From: Metasolibacillus sp.
Lineage (GTDB): Bacteria; Bacillota; Bacilli; Bacillales_A; Planococcaceae
Reading direction: 5' to 3'
Assembly: GCF_025291715.1 (NCBI RefSeq)
Contig: NZ_JAMBIZ010000006.1
Location: forward strand, 62,001 to 126,000
Length of the DNA: 64,000 nucleotides
Made by a program: the position numbers and the translations under genes. The notes under the pieces are model-generated. The model saw nothing but the letters and a program-made list of their open reading frames with translations. It made no database searches and was not told where the DNA came from. Below, piece after piece: positions 35,740 to 44,703 of the stretch (positions are counted from its first letter, which is position 1; every line of letters begins with the position of its first letter).

Positions 35740-36912
35740 ATGTTTGCCATTGTGAACGGAGTAATTGTAACAGAGCAGCAATTTTTATATGACTATGTTG
35801 TCTTCATTGAGGGGACAACAATTCAGCAAATTGTCCATCAATCAGAGGCACAATTGGATGGGGTAGAGACGATTGATGCAAATGGTGGTTATGTGTCGCC
35901 AGGCTTTGTCGATATTCATTCGGACTATATTGAAACAATTGTGAGTCCGCGTCCGAATTCAGTAATGAATATGAATATCGGCTTGCGTGAGAGTGAGCGC
36001 ATTTTAATGACACATGGCATTACAACAATTTTCCATTCATTGTCATACTACGGTGATGATAAATATTCACATAAAGCGATTCGCAATCCAGAAAATGTAC
36101 AGAAGTGTGTTGATGCAATTAGTGCATCACATGACGAGCCACATTTAATTCGCCATCGTCTACATGCACGCTTTGAAATTGATTCAGTGGATCAATTGCA
36201 GCAGCTAGAGGAAAATATTTTAGATGGTAAAGTGCATTTGCTGTCATTTATGGATCATACGCCAGGGCAAGGGCAGTATCGTAACTTAGAAATTTATAAA
36301 GACATTATGCGCGGCTATCGCACAATGACAGATTACGAGGCAGATACGTTAATTAAAGAACAAATTGATAAGGAAAAAATTACGCTAGAAGATATTGAGC
36401 GTCTAAGCCGTCTAGCAATTTCACGCAATATTGCTGTCGCCTCACATGATGATGACGATGTACAAAAGCTCGCACTTGTGCAGTCCTACGGTACGACAAT
36501 TAGCGAGTTTCCGATTACGTTAGATGTGGCGAAGGAAGCGAAAAGATTAGGGCTACAAACAATTGCAGGTGCACCGAATATTTTATTAGGCGGCTCCCAT
36601 ACAGGTAATTTAAGTGCAGCAGAGGCAGTTCAAGCGCATGTCATTGATATTATTTGCAGCGATTATTATCCACCAGCTATGCTACACGGTATTTTCGAGC
36701 TAGCCAATAAATATGAAGAGGATTTGCATGCTTTATTCCAGCTTGTCACAATCAATCCAGCGAGGGCAGTAAATATGGCGCATGAAATTGGCTCCATCGC
36801 AGTAGGGAAAAAGGCAGACATAATTATTATTGAACAAATGGCAGATGGCTATCCTGTTGTAACTTCAACGATTGTTGACGGTAAAGTCATTTTACAAACA
36901 AATTATCGATAA
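35740..36912 (+). CDS. phnM: Ribose 1-phosphonate 5-triphosphate diphosphatase PhnM
   Basis: A 390-residue amidohydrolase that removes diphosphate from the triphosphate intermediate to give ribose 1-phosphonate 5-phosphate. Family marks are PGFVDIHSDYIE (metal site), FMDHTPGQGQYR and ASHDDDDV, with the metal-site Asp in an IICSDYYPP block. The ATG follows AAGGGGG. It lies between phnK and phnL, an order different from E. coli. Confidence 0.95.
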   Translation: MFAIVNGVIVTEQQFLYDYVVFIEGTTIQQIVHQSEAQLDGVETIDANGGYVSPGFVDIHSDYIETIVSPRPNSVMNMNIGLRESERILMTHGITTIFHSLSYYGDDKYSHKAIRNPENVQKCVDAISASHDEPHLIRHRLHARFEIDSVDQLQQLEENILDGKVHLLSFMDHTPGQGQYRNLEIYKDIMRGYRTMTDYEADTLIKEQIDKEKITLEDIERLSRLAISRNIAVASHDDDDVQKLALVQSYGTTISEFPITLDVAKEAKRLGLQTIAGAPNILLGGSHTGNLSAAEAVQAHVIDIICSDYYPPAMLHGIFELANKYEEDLHALFQLVTINPARAVNMAHEIGSIAVGKKADIIIIEQMADGYPVVTSTIVDGKVILQTNYR

Positions 36913-36924
36913 GGAGGTGTGGGG

Positions 36925-37620
36925 ATGATTAGCGTAGAAAATTTGCAAAAAAGCTTCACGATTCATCACTTAAATAAAACATTGCCTGCATTGCAAGGCA
37001 TTTCATTTGATGTATCTGAAGGCAGCTTTTTAGGGATTGTTGGTAAGAGTGGTAGTGGGAAATCAACGATTTTAAAAAGTATTTATCGCACATATGAGCC
37101 ACAAACGGGCAAGATTTTATTTCAATCTGAGGCGTTTGGTACGATTGATTTAGTACGAGCGACACCGCGCGAAGTTGTTTATTTACGCAAGCATGAAATC
37201 GGCTACGTATCGCAATTTTTAAATGTTATGCCACGTACAACGGCATTGGAGCTAGTAGAGCAATCATTGCTTGATTTAGGCGTATCAAAGTCAGAGGCAA
37301 CGATGAAGGCACAGGAAGCGCTGCGCCATTTTGATATCGATGAGGCGCTGTGGAATAGTTATCCTAATATGTTTTCAGGCGGTGAAAAGCTGCGCTTAAA
37401 TATCGCCTGCGCAGTTGTTAAAGAACCACGTTTATTGCTGTTGGATGAGCCGACAGCGAGCCTTGATCAATCGTCCAAATTAAAGGTACGTGAGGCGATA
37501 GAAAAGCTGAAGATGAATGGCACAACGTTAATCGGTATTTTTCATGATTTAAAGTTTATGGAAGGCTTATGTGATAACGTTTTTGAAATGGCGAAAGTAC
37601 AGGAGAGGGAGTTAGTATGA
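36925..37620 (+). CDS. phnL: C-P lyase ABC-type subunit PhnL
   Basis: A 231-residue ABC ATPase required with PhnGHI for the first transfer reaction. Walker A is GKSGSGKST, the signature FSGGEKLR and Walker B LLLLDEP. The ATG at 36925 is seven bases after AAGGAGG. A GTG two codons earlier overlaps that site and is less likely. Its stop overlaps the start of the PHP gene (ATGA). Confidence 0.93.
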   Translation: MISVENLQKSFTIHHLNKTLPALQGISFDVSEGSFLGIVGKSGSGKSTILKSIYRTYEPQTGKILFQSEAFGTIDLVRATPREVVYLRKHEIGYVSQFLNVMPRTTALELVEQSLLDLGVSKSEATMKAQEALRHFDIDEALWNSYPNMFSGGEKLRLNIACAVVKEPRLLLLDEPTASLDQSSKLKVREAIEKLKMNGTTLIGIFHDLKFMEGLCDNVFEMAKVQERELV

Positions 37621-38438
37621 TGAAGGTTGATTTGCATATGCATAGCACATATTCAGATGGCTCCACTACATTAGAAGAGCTATTTCAGCAAGCAAAGGCA
37701 GCTGGCTTAACGCATATTAGTGTCGTTGATCATGATACGCTTGACCATGTTGAAGAAGGGCAGCAGCTTGCGCAAAAATACGCACTTCATTTTATTCCTG
37801 GCATTGAAATTTCCGCATATGATTTTGAGCGTGGACGCAAGGTGCATATGCTTGGCTATCAATTGCATGGGGAATGTGCGCATATTCGTCAGCTATGTCA
37901 ACCATTGTTGACACGTCGCCATGAGCATACACTCTGGCAATTGCGCCAAATACAGGAGGCTGGCTTTGCGGTTACAGAGGAGCAAGCATGCGAGCGTATT
38001 TCTAAAGCTGGTGTGCTTTACAAGCAGCATATTATGGCTGCTTTAACGACAACTGCTTTTGATTCGAAGGATTATCAAACATTATATAAGTCATTGTTTA
38101 AAAATAACGGTGTAGCAGCAAGTGATATTCGTTATGTCGATGCCTTTGATGCGTTGCATGCGATTAAGGCAGATGGAGGAATTGCAGTTTTAGCACATCC
38201 AGGACAGCTCGATTCCTATGATATTGCTGAGCAACTAATTGCGGAAGGGCTGGATGGCATTGAGCTTGTACATCCAGACCATAACGAACATGATTATGAA
38301 CGTATTGTAATGATGGCTAACAAGCATGGATTATTGATGACAGGTGGCTCTGATTTCCATGGTCGTTATGGGATAGAAGTGACGCTTGGTAAGCATATTA
38401 TGCAGCATTTACACATCCCAAGCTTTGTAAATGCTTAG
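37617..38438 (+). CDS. PHP-domain phosphoesterase in the C-P lyase operon
   Basis: A 273-residue metal-dependent hydrolase of the PHP superfamily. It has the HxH pair His7/His9 in [27 protein letters not shown] and the C-terminal GGSDFHG. It overlaps phnL by four bases, so it belongs to the pathway. No phnP or phnN gene is seen. Work on Eggerthella lenta described a PHP enzyme (PhnPP) that opens the ribose cyclic phosphate and removes a second phosphate; this gene probably has that role. The assignment is by position and family. Confidence 0.88.
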   Translation: MMKVDLHMHSTYSDGSTTLEELFQQAKAAGLTHISVVDHDTLDHVEEGQQLAQKYALHFIPGIEISAYDFERGRKVHMLGYQLHGECAHIRQLCQPLLTRRHEHTLWQLRQIQEAGFAVTEEQACERISKAGVLYKQHIMAALTTTAFDSKDYQTLYKSLFKNNGVAASDIRYVDAFDALHAIKADGGIAVLAHPGQLDSYDIAEQLIAEGLDGIELVHPDHNEHDYERIVMMANKHGLLMTGGSDFHGRYGIEVTLGKHIMQHLHIPSFVNA

Positions 38439-38548
38439 TTAATGATTATTAAGAAATAGGATAACTACTTTTATTATTGGTGAATTATGATTAAATGTTG
38501 CATGTAGAGCAAGTCTACTAAATTTTGAGCAGAAAAAAGGAGAGTAAC

Positions 38549-39586
38549 ATGAGCAAAAAATTGGTTTTACTAATGACAATGATTTTATGTGCAATTTTTC
38601 TAGCTGCTTGTAATTCAGAGGAAGGTGCAGCAAATGCTAAATCGAATGATCCGTTAGTGATGGTTTGGTATCCAAATGAATCTGGCTCTGAAATGGCAGG
38701 CGCACGCGATGCATTTGGCAAAATCTTTGAGGAAGCAACAGGTCGCAAAGTCGAGCAAAAATTAACGACAGATTATGCGATTGCGATTGAATCGATTGCA
38801 AGTGGCAATGCACAAGTCGCATTCATGGGCCCGCAAGGCTATATTGAAGCGAACAATAAAAGCGCAGATGTGCAACCAATTGTTGTGCCTTCTGGTAGTT
38901 CAGGAACATTAGAAGACGCAGTTTATTATAGCTGGTTAGCAGTACCAAAGGATAAAGCGGATGAATATAAAGTAAATGGCGAATTTGCAATTGATACAAT
39001 TGCAGGCAAAAAATTCTCATTCGTATCTGCATCGTCGACATCAGGCTTTAAAGTACCATCTAGCTCTATTATTGCTCATTTTACAAAACAAGATGCTTAT
39101 AAAGCATTAACACAAGACGATTTAATCGAGGCAAATGCGTTATTCCCCGAAGTATTGTTTGGTGATTCTCATCAAGGGTCAGCGGTGAATATGATTATGG
39201 GGCGCGCAGATGTGGCGGCTTTCTGTGACACATGTGTTTCAGCATATGTTGACCTAGTAGAAGGAGAAGCGAATACAGCAGGAGCGGTTTACCGTGTCAA
39301 AGATGACGCAGCAGCGCCATTTAATAATTTGCCAGGTGAAGAATTTGTATTGATTTCTGCAACGCCTGTATTAAACTCACCATTCGTAGTAAATACGTCT
39401 GCGTTGACAGAGGAAGAAATTACGAAATTAACAGAGCTGCTAATTTCTGATGAAACTACAAATGACCCGACAATTTTCGTACCAAAAGATTCAGGAGAGA
39501 TTGGGCTATTTTATAAATCAGGAGACGAGCGCTTTGTCAAAGTAGAGGATGCTTGGTTTGATCCGATTCGGAAGTTATCTGAATAA
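38549..39586 (+). CDS. phnD: Phosphonate-binding lipoprotein PhnD
   Basis: A 345-residue extracellular binding protein of the phosphonate ABC importer, lipid-anchored at Cys in FLAACN. Family marks are VWYPNESGSEM, QVAFMGPQGYIEA, SASSTSGFKVPS and FGDSHQGSAVNMI. The ATG at 38549 is preceded by AAGGAGAG. A terminator after it separates it from phnC, which probably lowers the permease and ATPase level relative to the binding protein. Confidence 0.94.
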   Translation: MSKKLVLLMTMILCAIFLAACNSEEGAANAKSNDPLVMVWYPNESGSEMAGARDAFGKIFEEATGRKVEQKLTTDYAIAIESIASGNAQVAFMGPQGYIEANNKSADVQPIVVPSGSSGTLEDAVYYSWLAVPKDKADEYKVNGEFAIDTIAGKKFSFVSASSTSGFKVPSSSIIAHFTKQDAYKALTQDDLIEANALFPEVLFGDSHQGSAVNMIMGRADVAAFCDTCVSAYVDLVEGEANTAGAVYRVKDDAAAPFNNLPGEEFVLISATPVLNSPFVVNTSALTEEEITKLTELLISDETTNDPTIFVPKDSGEIGLFYKSGDERFVKVEDAWFDPIRKLSE

Positions 39587-39598
39587 AGTGAATGAACA

Positions 39599-39630
39599 GG
39601 GTGTCTGAAAAGCTTTTTAGACGCCCTTTT
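39599..39630 (+). terminator. Attenuating terminator between phnD and phnC
   Basis: A stem GGGTGTCT...AGACGCCC is followed by TTTT inside the operon, so part of the transcripts should stop after phnD. Confidence 0.75.
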
Positions 39631-39656
39631 ATCGAAAATAGAAAGGGAGAGCATTG

Positions 39657-40487
39657 ATGTCAACAATTACGTTAGAGCGTCCAATAAAGCAAGCGATGAT
39701 GAAAGAAGCACCTATTGCTACCGAGACAGTATTAGAATTGCGCAATATAGCGAAAAGCTATGATATGAAAACACTGATTATTCAAGATATTGATTTGCAG
39801 TTAAAGCAAGGTGAATTTGTATCGATTATTGGTCCATCAGGCGCAGGGAAATCAACATTGCTACGTTGCATTAATCGCATGATTGAGCCAACGAGTGGGG
39901 ACATCCTTTTTGATGGAATGAATATTACGCAATTAAATAAAGCATCATTACGCAAACAGCGTACCAAAATTGGCATGGTGTTTCAGCATTATAATTTAGT
40001 TTCGCGTCTAACTGTATTTGAAAATGTATTGCATGGTCGCTTTGGTTATAAATCGACATTGCAAGGTATTTTAGGCCTGTATACAGAGGAAGAAAAAATG
40101 CTTGCATTGTCCATTTTAGAAAAGCTTGGTATGAAGGAGCATGTTTATAAGCGCTGCGACCAGTTAAGCGGTGGACAAAAACAGCGTGTTGGTATTGCGC
40201 GAGCGCTAGTACAGCAACCGAAATTGCTATTATGTGATGAGCCGATTGCATCGCTTGATCCAAACTCCTCAAAGGTCATTATGGATCATTTAAAGGAAAT
40301 TTCTCAATCGATGGGCATTACAGTGCTTGTAAATTTACACCAAGTAGATGTAGCGTTGAAATATTCGGATCGTATCATTGGTTTAAATCGCGGCTCGAAA
40401 TTGTTTGACGATCTACCAAAACGCTTAAGCCAAATGGATATTCACGCAATTTACGGCGCAGAAGTCGATGAACTTATTTTTGAATAG
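39657..40487 (+). CDS. phnC: Phosphonate importer ATPase PhnC
   Basis: A 276-residue ABC ATPase that powers phosphonate uptake. Walker A is GPSGAGKST, the signature LSGGQKQR, Walker B LLLCDEP. The PhnC stretch MVFQHYNLVSRLTVFENVLHGRFG is present. An unusual 24-residue N-terminal extension precedes the usual start. The ATG at 39657 follows AAAGGGAG. Confidence 0.95.
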   Translation: MSTITLERPIKQAMMKEAPIATETVLELRNIAKSYDMKTLIIQDIDLQLKQGEFVSIIGPSGAGKSTLLRCINRMIEPTSGDILFDGMNITQLNKASLRKQRTKIGMVFQHYNLVSRLTVFENVLHGRFGYKSTLQGILGLYTEEEKMLALSILEKLGMKEHVYKRCDQLSGGQKQRVGIARALVQQPKLLLCDEPIASLDPNSSKVIMDHLKEISQSMGITVLVNLHQVDVALKYSDRIIGLNRGSKLFDDLPKRLSQMDIHAIYGAEVDELIFE

Positions 40488-40505
40488 GGTTAGGCGGAGG
40501 AAACA

Positions 40506-41294
40506 ATGACAACACGCAATTTTTTAAGAATGAAAAAATGGAAGATGACAGGCATTATTATGTTGTTATTAGTAATCACATATGGCTCTTCGATGGTAAC
40601 AAATTTTAATATATGGCAAGGTGTAAAATCTGTGTCAGGAACGATTACATGGATTATGACTAATTTAATACCGGATGCAGAGGCGATGGCAAATTTACCG
40701 AAAGTGTTATCCCGCTTATGGGAAACGATTGTTTTATCAGTCATCGCATCGACAACTGCTGCGGTTTTTGCTTTCTTTTTTGCTATCTTCGGCTCTAAAA
40801 CGACACAACTGAATCGTCCTTTAGCCTTTTGTACGCGTTTAATTGCTTCAATTTTTCGTAATATTCCTGTTGTAGCATGGGCGCTAGTGCTTGTTATTTC
40901 ATTTGGTCATAATGTCGTGACAGGCTATTTCGCTCTTTTTATTTCAACATTTGGGACGTTAGTGCGGATGTTTGTAGAAACGATTGATGAAGCAAGCGCA
41001 GATGGGGTTGAGGCTTTGAATGCGACAGGTGCTACGTATTTTCAAATGGTTTTTAAAGGTGTTTTACCAGATACAATGCCTCAAATGCTTAGCTGGCTCT
41101 TTTATATGATTGAAACGAATATACGCAGTGCCACATTGATTGGTTTATTAACAGGAACGGGCATAGGTTATTTATTCGACCTACACTATAAGCGATTAGA
41201 CTATGGCATGCTTGGATTAATTACATTATCCATTATTGTTATTGTCATCGCGATTGAGTTTACATCGAATAAAGTAAGGAGGATGATTTTATAA
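40506..41294 (+). CDS. phnE: Phosphonate importer permease PhnE (first copy)
   Basis: A 262-residue permease with about six membrane helices. The ABC-coupling loop reads EALNATGATYFQMVFKGVLPDTMP. GGCGGAGG lies just before the ATG. With the second permease it forms the channel, and it overlaps that gene by one base. Confidence 0.93.
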   Translation: MTTRNFLRMKKWKMTGIIMLLLVITYGSSMVTNFNIWQGVKSVSGTITWIMTNLIPDAEAMANLPKVLSRLWETIVLSVIASTTAAVFAFFFAIFGSKTTQLNRPLAFCTRLIASIFRNIPVVAWALVLVISFGHNVVTGYFALFISTFGTLVRMFVETIDEASADGVEALNATGATYFQMVFKGVLPDTMPQMLSWLFYMIETNIRSATLIGLLTGTGIGYLFDLHYKRLDYGMLGLITLSIIVIVIAIEFTSNKVRRMIL

Positions 41295-42136
41295 TGACAC
41301 AAGCATCTTTGCTGCAAGGCATTCATATGAAAAATGGCAAAATTAAAACACGCACATTGACAAAGGCGACTGTTACTGTGCGAGCTGTCATTATATTTTT
41401 ATCGATCTTTACATTCGTCGGTCCTTTTTTATTAAAGTATGCAGCGATTGATTGGCCAACAGCGATTGTCTATACATTAGATAATTTAAAGATGATGTTT
41501 TTACAGCCTGCCTTTAATCAAATTACGTTTAGTACAGCAATAACGCAAATTTTAATTACCCTCTCCTTAGCTTTTTTGGCAACGATACTGGGGGCAGTTC
41601 TGTCCTTTTTCTTAGCGATTAGCACAGCAAAAAATTTAGCACCCGCAAGTCTATCCAATGCAATCATTGCATTTAATTCGGTCATTCGTGCAGTACCGAC
41701 AGTGCTTTGGGTATTAATTTTTGCTATTGTCGCAGGACTTGGTGCTGTAGCGGCAGTACTTGGGATGATGTTGCATACAATGGCTTATTTAACGAAGGCT
41801 TATGCGGAGTCCTTTGAGGAAATTGAGGAGGGTACAATTGAGGCATTGCGCGCAGCTGGTGCCAATTGGTGGCATATTATTTTCCATTGCGTTGTGCCAC
41901 AATCAGCTTCTTATCTCGTATCATGGACGTTTTTACGCTTTGAAACGAACTATGGTGTTGCGATTGCGATGGGAGCAGCGGCAGCAGCAGGGGGAATTGG
42001 CTTTGAGCTCTTTATGTCCTCAAGCTTCTATTATGACTTACATGAGGTCGGTATGATTACGTATTGTGCGCTAATTGTAGCGATTGTGCTAGAAGTAATG
42101 GCATTGCAAATAAAAAAGTATTTGACGACACATTAA
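41294..42136 (+). CDS. phnE: Phosphonate importer permease PhnE (second copy)
   Basis: A 280-residue permease. The coupling loop reads EALRAAGANWWHIIFHCVVPQSAS. It is about 25 residues longer at the N-terminus than the first copy and clearly different in sequence, so the channel is a heterodimer. It closes the operon at a strong terminator. Confidence 0.93.
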   Translation: MTQASLLQGIHMKNGKIKTRTLTKATVTVRAVIIFLSIFTFVGPFLLKYAAIDWPTAIVYTLDNLKMMFLQPAFNQITFSTAITQILITLSLAFLATILGAVLSFFLAISTAKNLAPASLSNAIIAFNSVIRAVPTVLWVLIFAIVAGLGAVAAVLGMMLHTMAYLTKAYAESFEEIEEGTIEALRAAGANWWHIIFHCVVPQSASYLVSWTFLRFETNYGVAIAMGAAAAAGGIGFELFMSSSFYYDLHEVGMITYCALIVAIVLEVMALQIKKYLTTH

Positions 42137-42141
42137 TACGA

Positions 42142-42178
42142 AAAAAGTGAAACCAGATCGATACGGTTTCACTTTTTT
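42142..42178 (+). terminator. Terminator of the phn operon
   Basis: The stem AAAAAGTGAAACC/GGTTTCACTTTTT is followed by a T-run five bases after the last stop. Confidence 0.9.
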
Positions 42179-42194
42179 GGCCCTAAAATAATGA

Positions 42195-42299
42195 TTCGCA
42201 CATAAACGGAGAAGTTTCGCACGCAAGGAATCAAAATTCGAACATTATACGATACTTTTTGCACGTGAGTAGCTAAATTTCGCACATAAAGTGTGTTTT
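42195..42299. repeat. Five-copy degenerate 21-bp tandem repeat
   Basis: TTCGCAC-like cores start at 42195, 42216, 42237, 42258 and 42279, an exact 21-bp period. Copies 1, 2 and 5 keep TTCGCAC; copy 3 reads TTCGAAC and copy 4 TTTGCAC. The rest of each unit drifts. It lies between the phn terminator and the end of a convergent gene, and is about two helical turns per unit. Confidence 0.8.
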
Positions 42300-42552
42300 A
42301 CCAAAAGAACAGTGATGCTAAAGCAATACCTGCGATGGCACCAATTGCGATACCGTAACCAAAGCCAGGGCGTGGTCCCCAGCCCCAATAGCCTAGGCGA
42401 TAGCCACCGAATCCTCGATCAGGCTCCAGCCAAACCATTTTGCGATCGACATTTGTAATGCGTCCTACGTGTACACGCCCGTCTGTGTCTGTAATGCGAA
42501 CTCTTTTCCCTTGATACTGACAGCATAAATCATACATTTCTGCTCTACCCAT
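42298..42552 (-). CDS. Small protein with SH3/Sm-like part and C-terminal glycine-rich helix
   Basis: 84 residues. An N-terminal beta-rich part (GKRVRITDTDGRVHVGRITNVDRKMVWLEP) looks like a small barrel. A Gly/Tyr/Trp stretch follows, then one hydrophobic helix at the end (GIAIGAIAGIALASLFF). The ATG at 42552 follows AAAGGAGGG. It may be a surface- or spore-related protein; I do not recognise it. Its stop lies in the last copy of the 21-bp repeat. Confidence 0.75.
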   Translation of the reverse strand: MGRAEMYDLCCQYQGKRVRITDTDGRVHVGRITNVDRKMVWLEPDRGFGGYRLGYWGWGPRPGFGYGIAIGAIAGIALASLFFW

Positions 42553-42642
42553 ATTTGTCCCTCCTTTTCCCATGTCATACACCTTAATATATGTAGGGAA
42601 AATTGATAGACATAAGTTAGTTGACTATGTAAAATCCCAATA

Positions 42643-42670
42643 TAAAAGCTTTGGCTAGCCAAAGCTTTTA
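42643..42670 (-). terminator. 28-bp perfect palindrome, terminator-like
   Basis: TAAAAGCTTTGGCT and its exact complement meet with no loop. It includes the stop codon of the 53-residue gene and has T-rich flanks on the minus strand. Confidence 0.7.
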
Positions 42671-42829
42671 ATTACTACTCGTATATTTATTATCACCGAC
42701 TAAATAATTTGCATCCTCACTAGCTTTATGAGAAGAAGGGTGGTTTTTTAATCGTTGATTGCGCTTCTCCACATAAATGCCTAGCCCTATGATGAAAGAC
42801 AATAAAGAAAAGACAAATGCATAAAACAT
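42668..42829 (-). CDS. Small single-span membrane protein (53 residues)
   Basis: The ATG at 42829 follows AAAGGGGG. It encodes one hydrophobic helix (residues 2-19, FYAFVFSLLSFIIGLGIY) and then a charged tail (EKRNQRLKNHPSSHKASED..). Its stop falls in a perfect palindrome. A good ribosome site, a plausible membrane layout and a following terminator support a real gene. Function unknown. Confidence 0.65.
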   Translation of the reverse strand: MFYAFVFSLLSFIIGLGIYVEKRNQRLKNHPSSHKASEDANYLVGDNKYTSSN

Positions 42830-42859
42830 AGTAGTCCCCCTTTAGTTTCCTATTTTCAT

Positions 42860-43672
42860 TTAGTATATGGCATTTTCAGAATGATAGCGACCAATAGGAA
42901 CGATTAACGGTGTTTTGGAAACTGGATCTTCGATAACTGTGCTTTCTAAATCAAAGGTTTCCTTGATCAGTTCGCTAGTCACAATCTCCTTTGGTACACC
43001 CTCTGCAAGCAAGCGCCCATTTTTTAAAGCAAATAGGTAGTCTGCATAGCGGGCGGATAAGTTAATATCATGTAGCACCATAACAATTGTCGTTCCATAT
43101 TTTAAGTTTAACTCTGTTAATAAATCTAAAATTTCCACTTGGTACGTAATATCTAAAAATGTTGTTGGTTCGTCTAAAAATAAAATATCGGTTTGCTGTG
43201 CTAAAGCCATCGCAATCCATACGCGTTGACGCTGACCACCTGATAATTCATCAATATTGCGGTCAGCGAATTCTGTAATTTTCATCATTTCTAAAGCCTC
43301 AGCAACAGCCTCATAATCTTGCTTTGACCAGCCTTTAAACAATGTTTGATGAGGAAAGCGTCCACGCCCCACTAAATCAGCCACTGTAATCCCTTCTGGT
43401 ACGACAGGGGATTGTGGTAAAAGCCCTAATACGCGTGCTAATTGCTTTGGCGGCATTTGATGAATCGACTTACCATCAAGTACAGCTTGCCCGTCTGTTG
43501 GCTTAATCAAGCGCGCCATTGTTTTTAACAATGTGGATTTACCACAGCCATTTGCCCCAATAATAATGCTTATTTTATTGCTAGGAATCGCGATGCTAAC
43601 ATCTTCTAAAATGGTTTTATGCTCATAGCCTGATGTGATATGTTCAGCTAGAAGTGTATGTGTTGCTTTCAT
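42860..43672 (-). CDS. Siderophore importer ATPase (FecE/FhuC type)
   Basis: A 270-residue ABC ATPase that drives iron-siderophore import. Walker A is GANGCGKST, the signature LSGGQRQR, Walker B ILFLDEP, and the switch is in VLHD. It is the last gene of a four-gene Fur-type operon and starts one base from the permease stop. It acts on the cytoplasmic side of the permease dimer. Confidence 0.94.
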   Translation of the reverse strand: MKATHTLLAEHITSGYEHKTILEDVSIAIPSNKISIIIGANGCGKSTLLKTMARLIKPTDGQAVLDGKSIHQMPPKQLARVLGLLPQSPVVPEGITVADLVGRGRFPHQTLFKGWSKQDYEAVAEALEMMKITEFADRNIDELSGGQRQRVWIAMALAQQTDILFLDEPTTFLDITYQVEILDLLTELNLKYGTTIVMVLHDINLSARYADYLFALKNGRLLAEGVPKEIVTSELIKETFDLESTVIEDPVSKTPLIVPIGRYHSENAIY

Positions 43673-44703
43673 TATATATCTCCCTTTCGATTGATTCGAA
43701 TTAACAAGTAAATCAAGTAAGGTGCACCGATGATGCCAGTAATAACACCTACAGGATATCTAGCTGTAAATGCGAATTGACCTATTAAGTCTGCCGCTAA
43801 TACTAAAATAACACCAATTAAACCAGCTGGCAGTATATTTGAAAAACCAACACCTGCAATTCTTTTCGCAATTGGTCCTGCAAGGAACGAAACAAAGGCA
43901 ATTGGCCCTGTCGTAGCTGTAGCAAGTGCAATCACTAATACGGAGCAAACAATTAAAATAATGCGTGTTTTATTCGTGTTCACACCAAGCGAAGTAGCTG
44001 CATGTTCACCAAGCTCTAGCATTTCTAAACGGTTACTGTAAACGAACAAAATCGGTGTAAACACAATCACAACAAATATTAATGGATAGAGCGTTTCCAT
44101 TTTTGCGCCGTTTAAGCTCCCACTTAGCCATCTCATAGCAGATGGGATATCATGTGTATTACCAATAATCATTAAATAGGAGATAAAGGCGTTTAGCATC
44201 GCTTGAATACCAATACCGATTAAAATTAATCGACCAATGGCAAAAGAAGAGCTTTTAGATAAGACATAAATAATAAGTACTGTAGCTAGCCCACCAACAA
44301 TGGAAGCAAAGGATACAATAATATTACTTGCCTGTAAAACAATGATACAAAATACTGCAGCAGCACTAGAGCCTGCTGTAATACCAATGACATTGGGATT
44401 CGCTAAAGGATTGCGCAACATCGTTTGGAAAATATAGCCCCCAACGCCAAATGCAAAGCCTGTAAATACGGCGGCTAGCATTCGTGGTAATCGAATTGTG
44501 CTGACAGCAAAGGAGGCCCCTTGTACATCTTCACCTAAAAGAACACGCACTACATCACGAACAGGATAAATCGTATTCCCAAGCATTAGCATCGCACCAC
44601 AAAGCAGTAGTGAAATAGCAATGAGCACAGAAGTGGTAATGACAAAGCGTCTTTTTCTTTGCTGTCGGCCTTTCATTATGGATTTCAATGTTTCATTCAT
44701 CAT
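43672..44703 (-). CDS. Siderophore importer permease (FecCD family)
   Basis: A 343-residue protein with about nine or ten membrane helices. FecCD marks are RLPRMLAAVFTGFAFGVGGYIFQTMLRNPLANPNVIGITAGSS and FVSFLAGPIAKR. It overlaps the other permease by four bases, and the two probably form a heterodimer. Confidence 0.93.
   Translation of the reverse strand: MMNETLKSIMKGRQQRKRRFVITTSVLIAISLLLCGAMLMLGNTIYPVRDVVRVLLGEDVQGASFAVSTIRLPRMLAAVFTGFAFGVGGYIFQTMLRNPLANPNVIGITAGSSAAAVFCIIVLQASNIIVSFASIVGGLATVLIIYVLSKSSSFAIGRLILIGIGIQAMLNAFISYLMIIGNTHDIPSAMRWLSGSLNGAKMETLYPLIFVVIVFTPILFVYSNRLEMLELGEHAATSLGVNTNKTRIILIVCSVLVIALATATTGPIAFVSFLAGPIAKRIAGVGFSNILPAGLIGVILVLAADLIGQFAFTARYPVGVITGIIGAPYLIYLLIRINRKGDI

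Noticed and set aside
42195..42299. CRISPR array
   Set aside because: The 21-bp period with no constant repeat and unique spacer alternation excludes CRISPR, and no cas gene is present.
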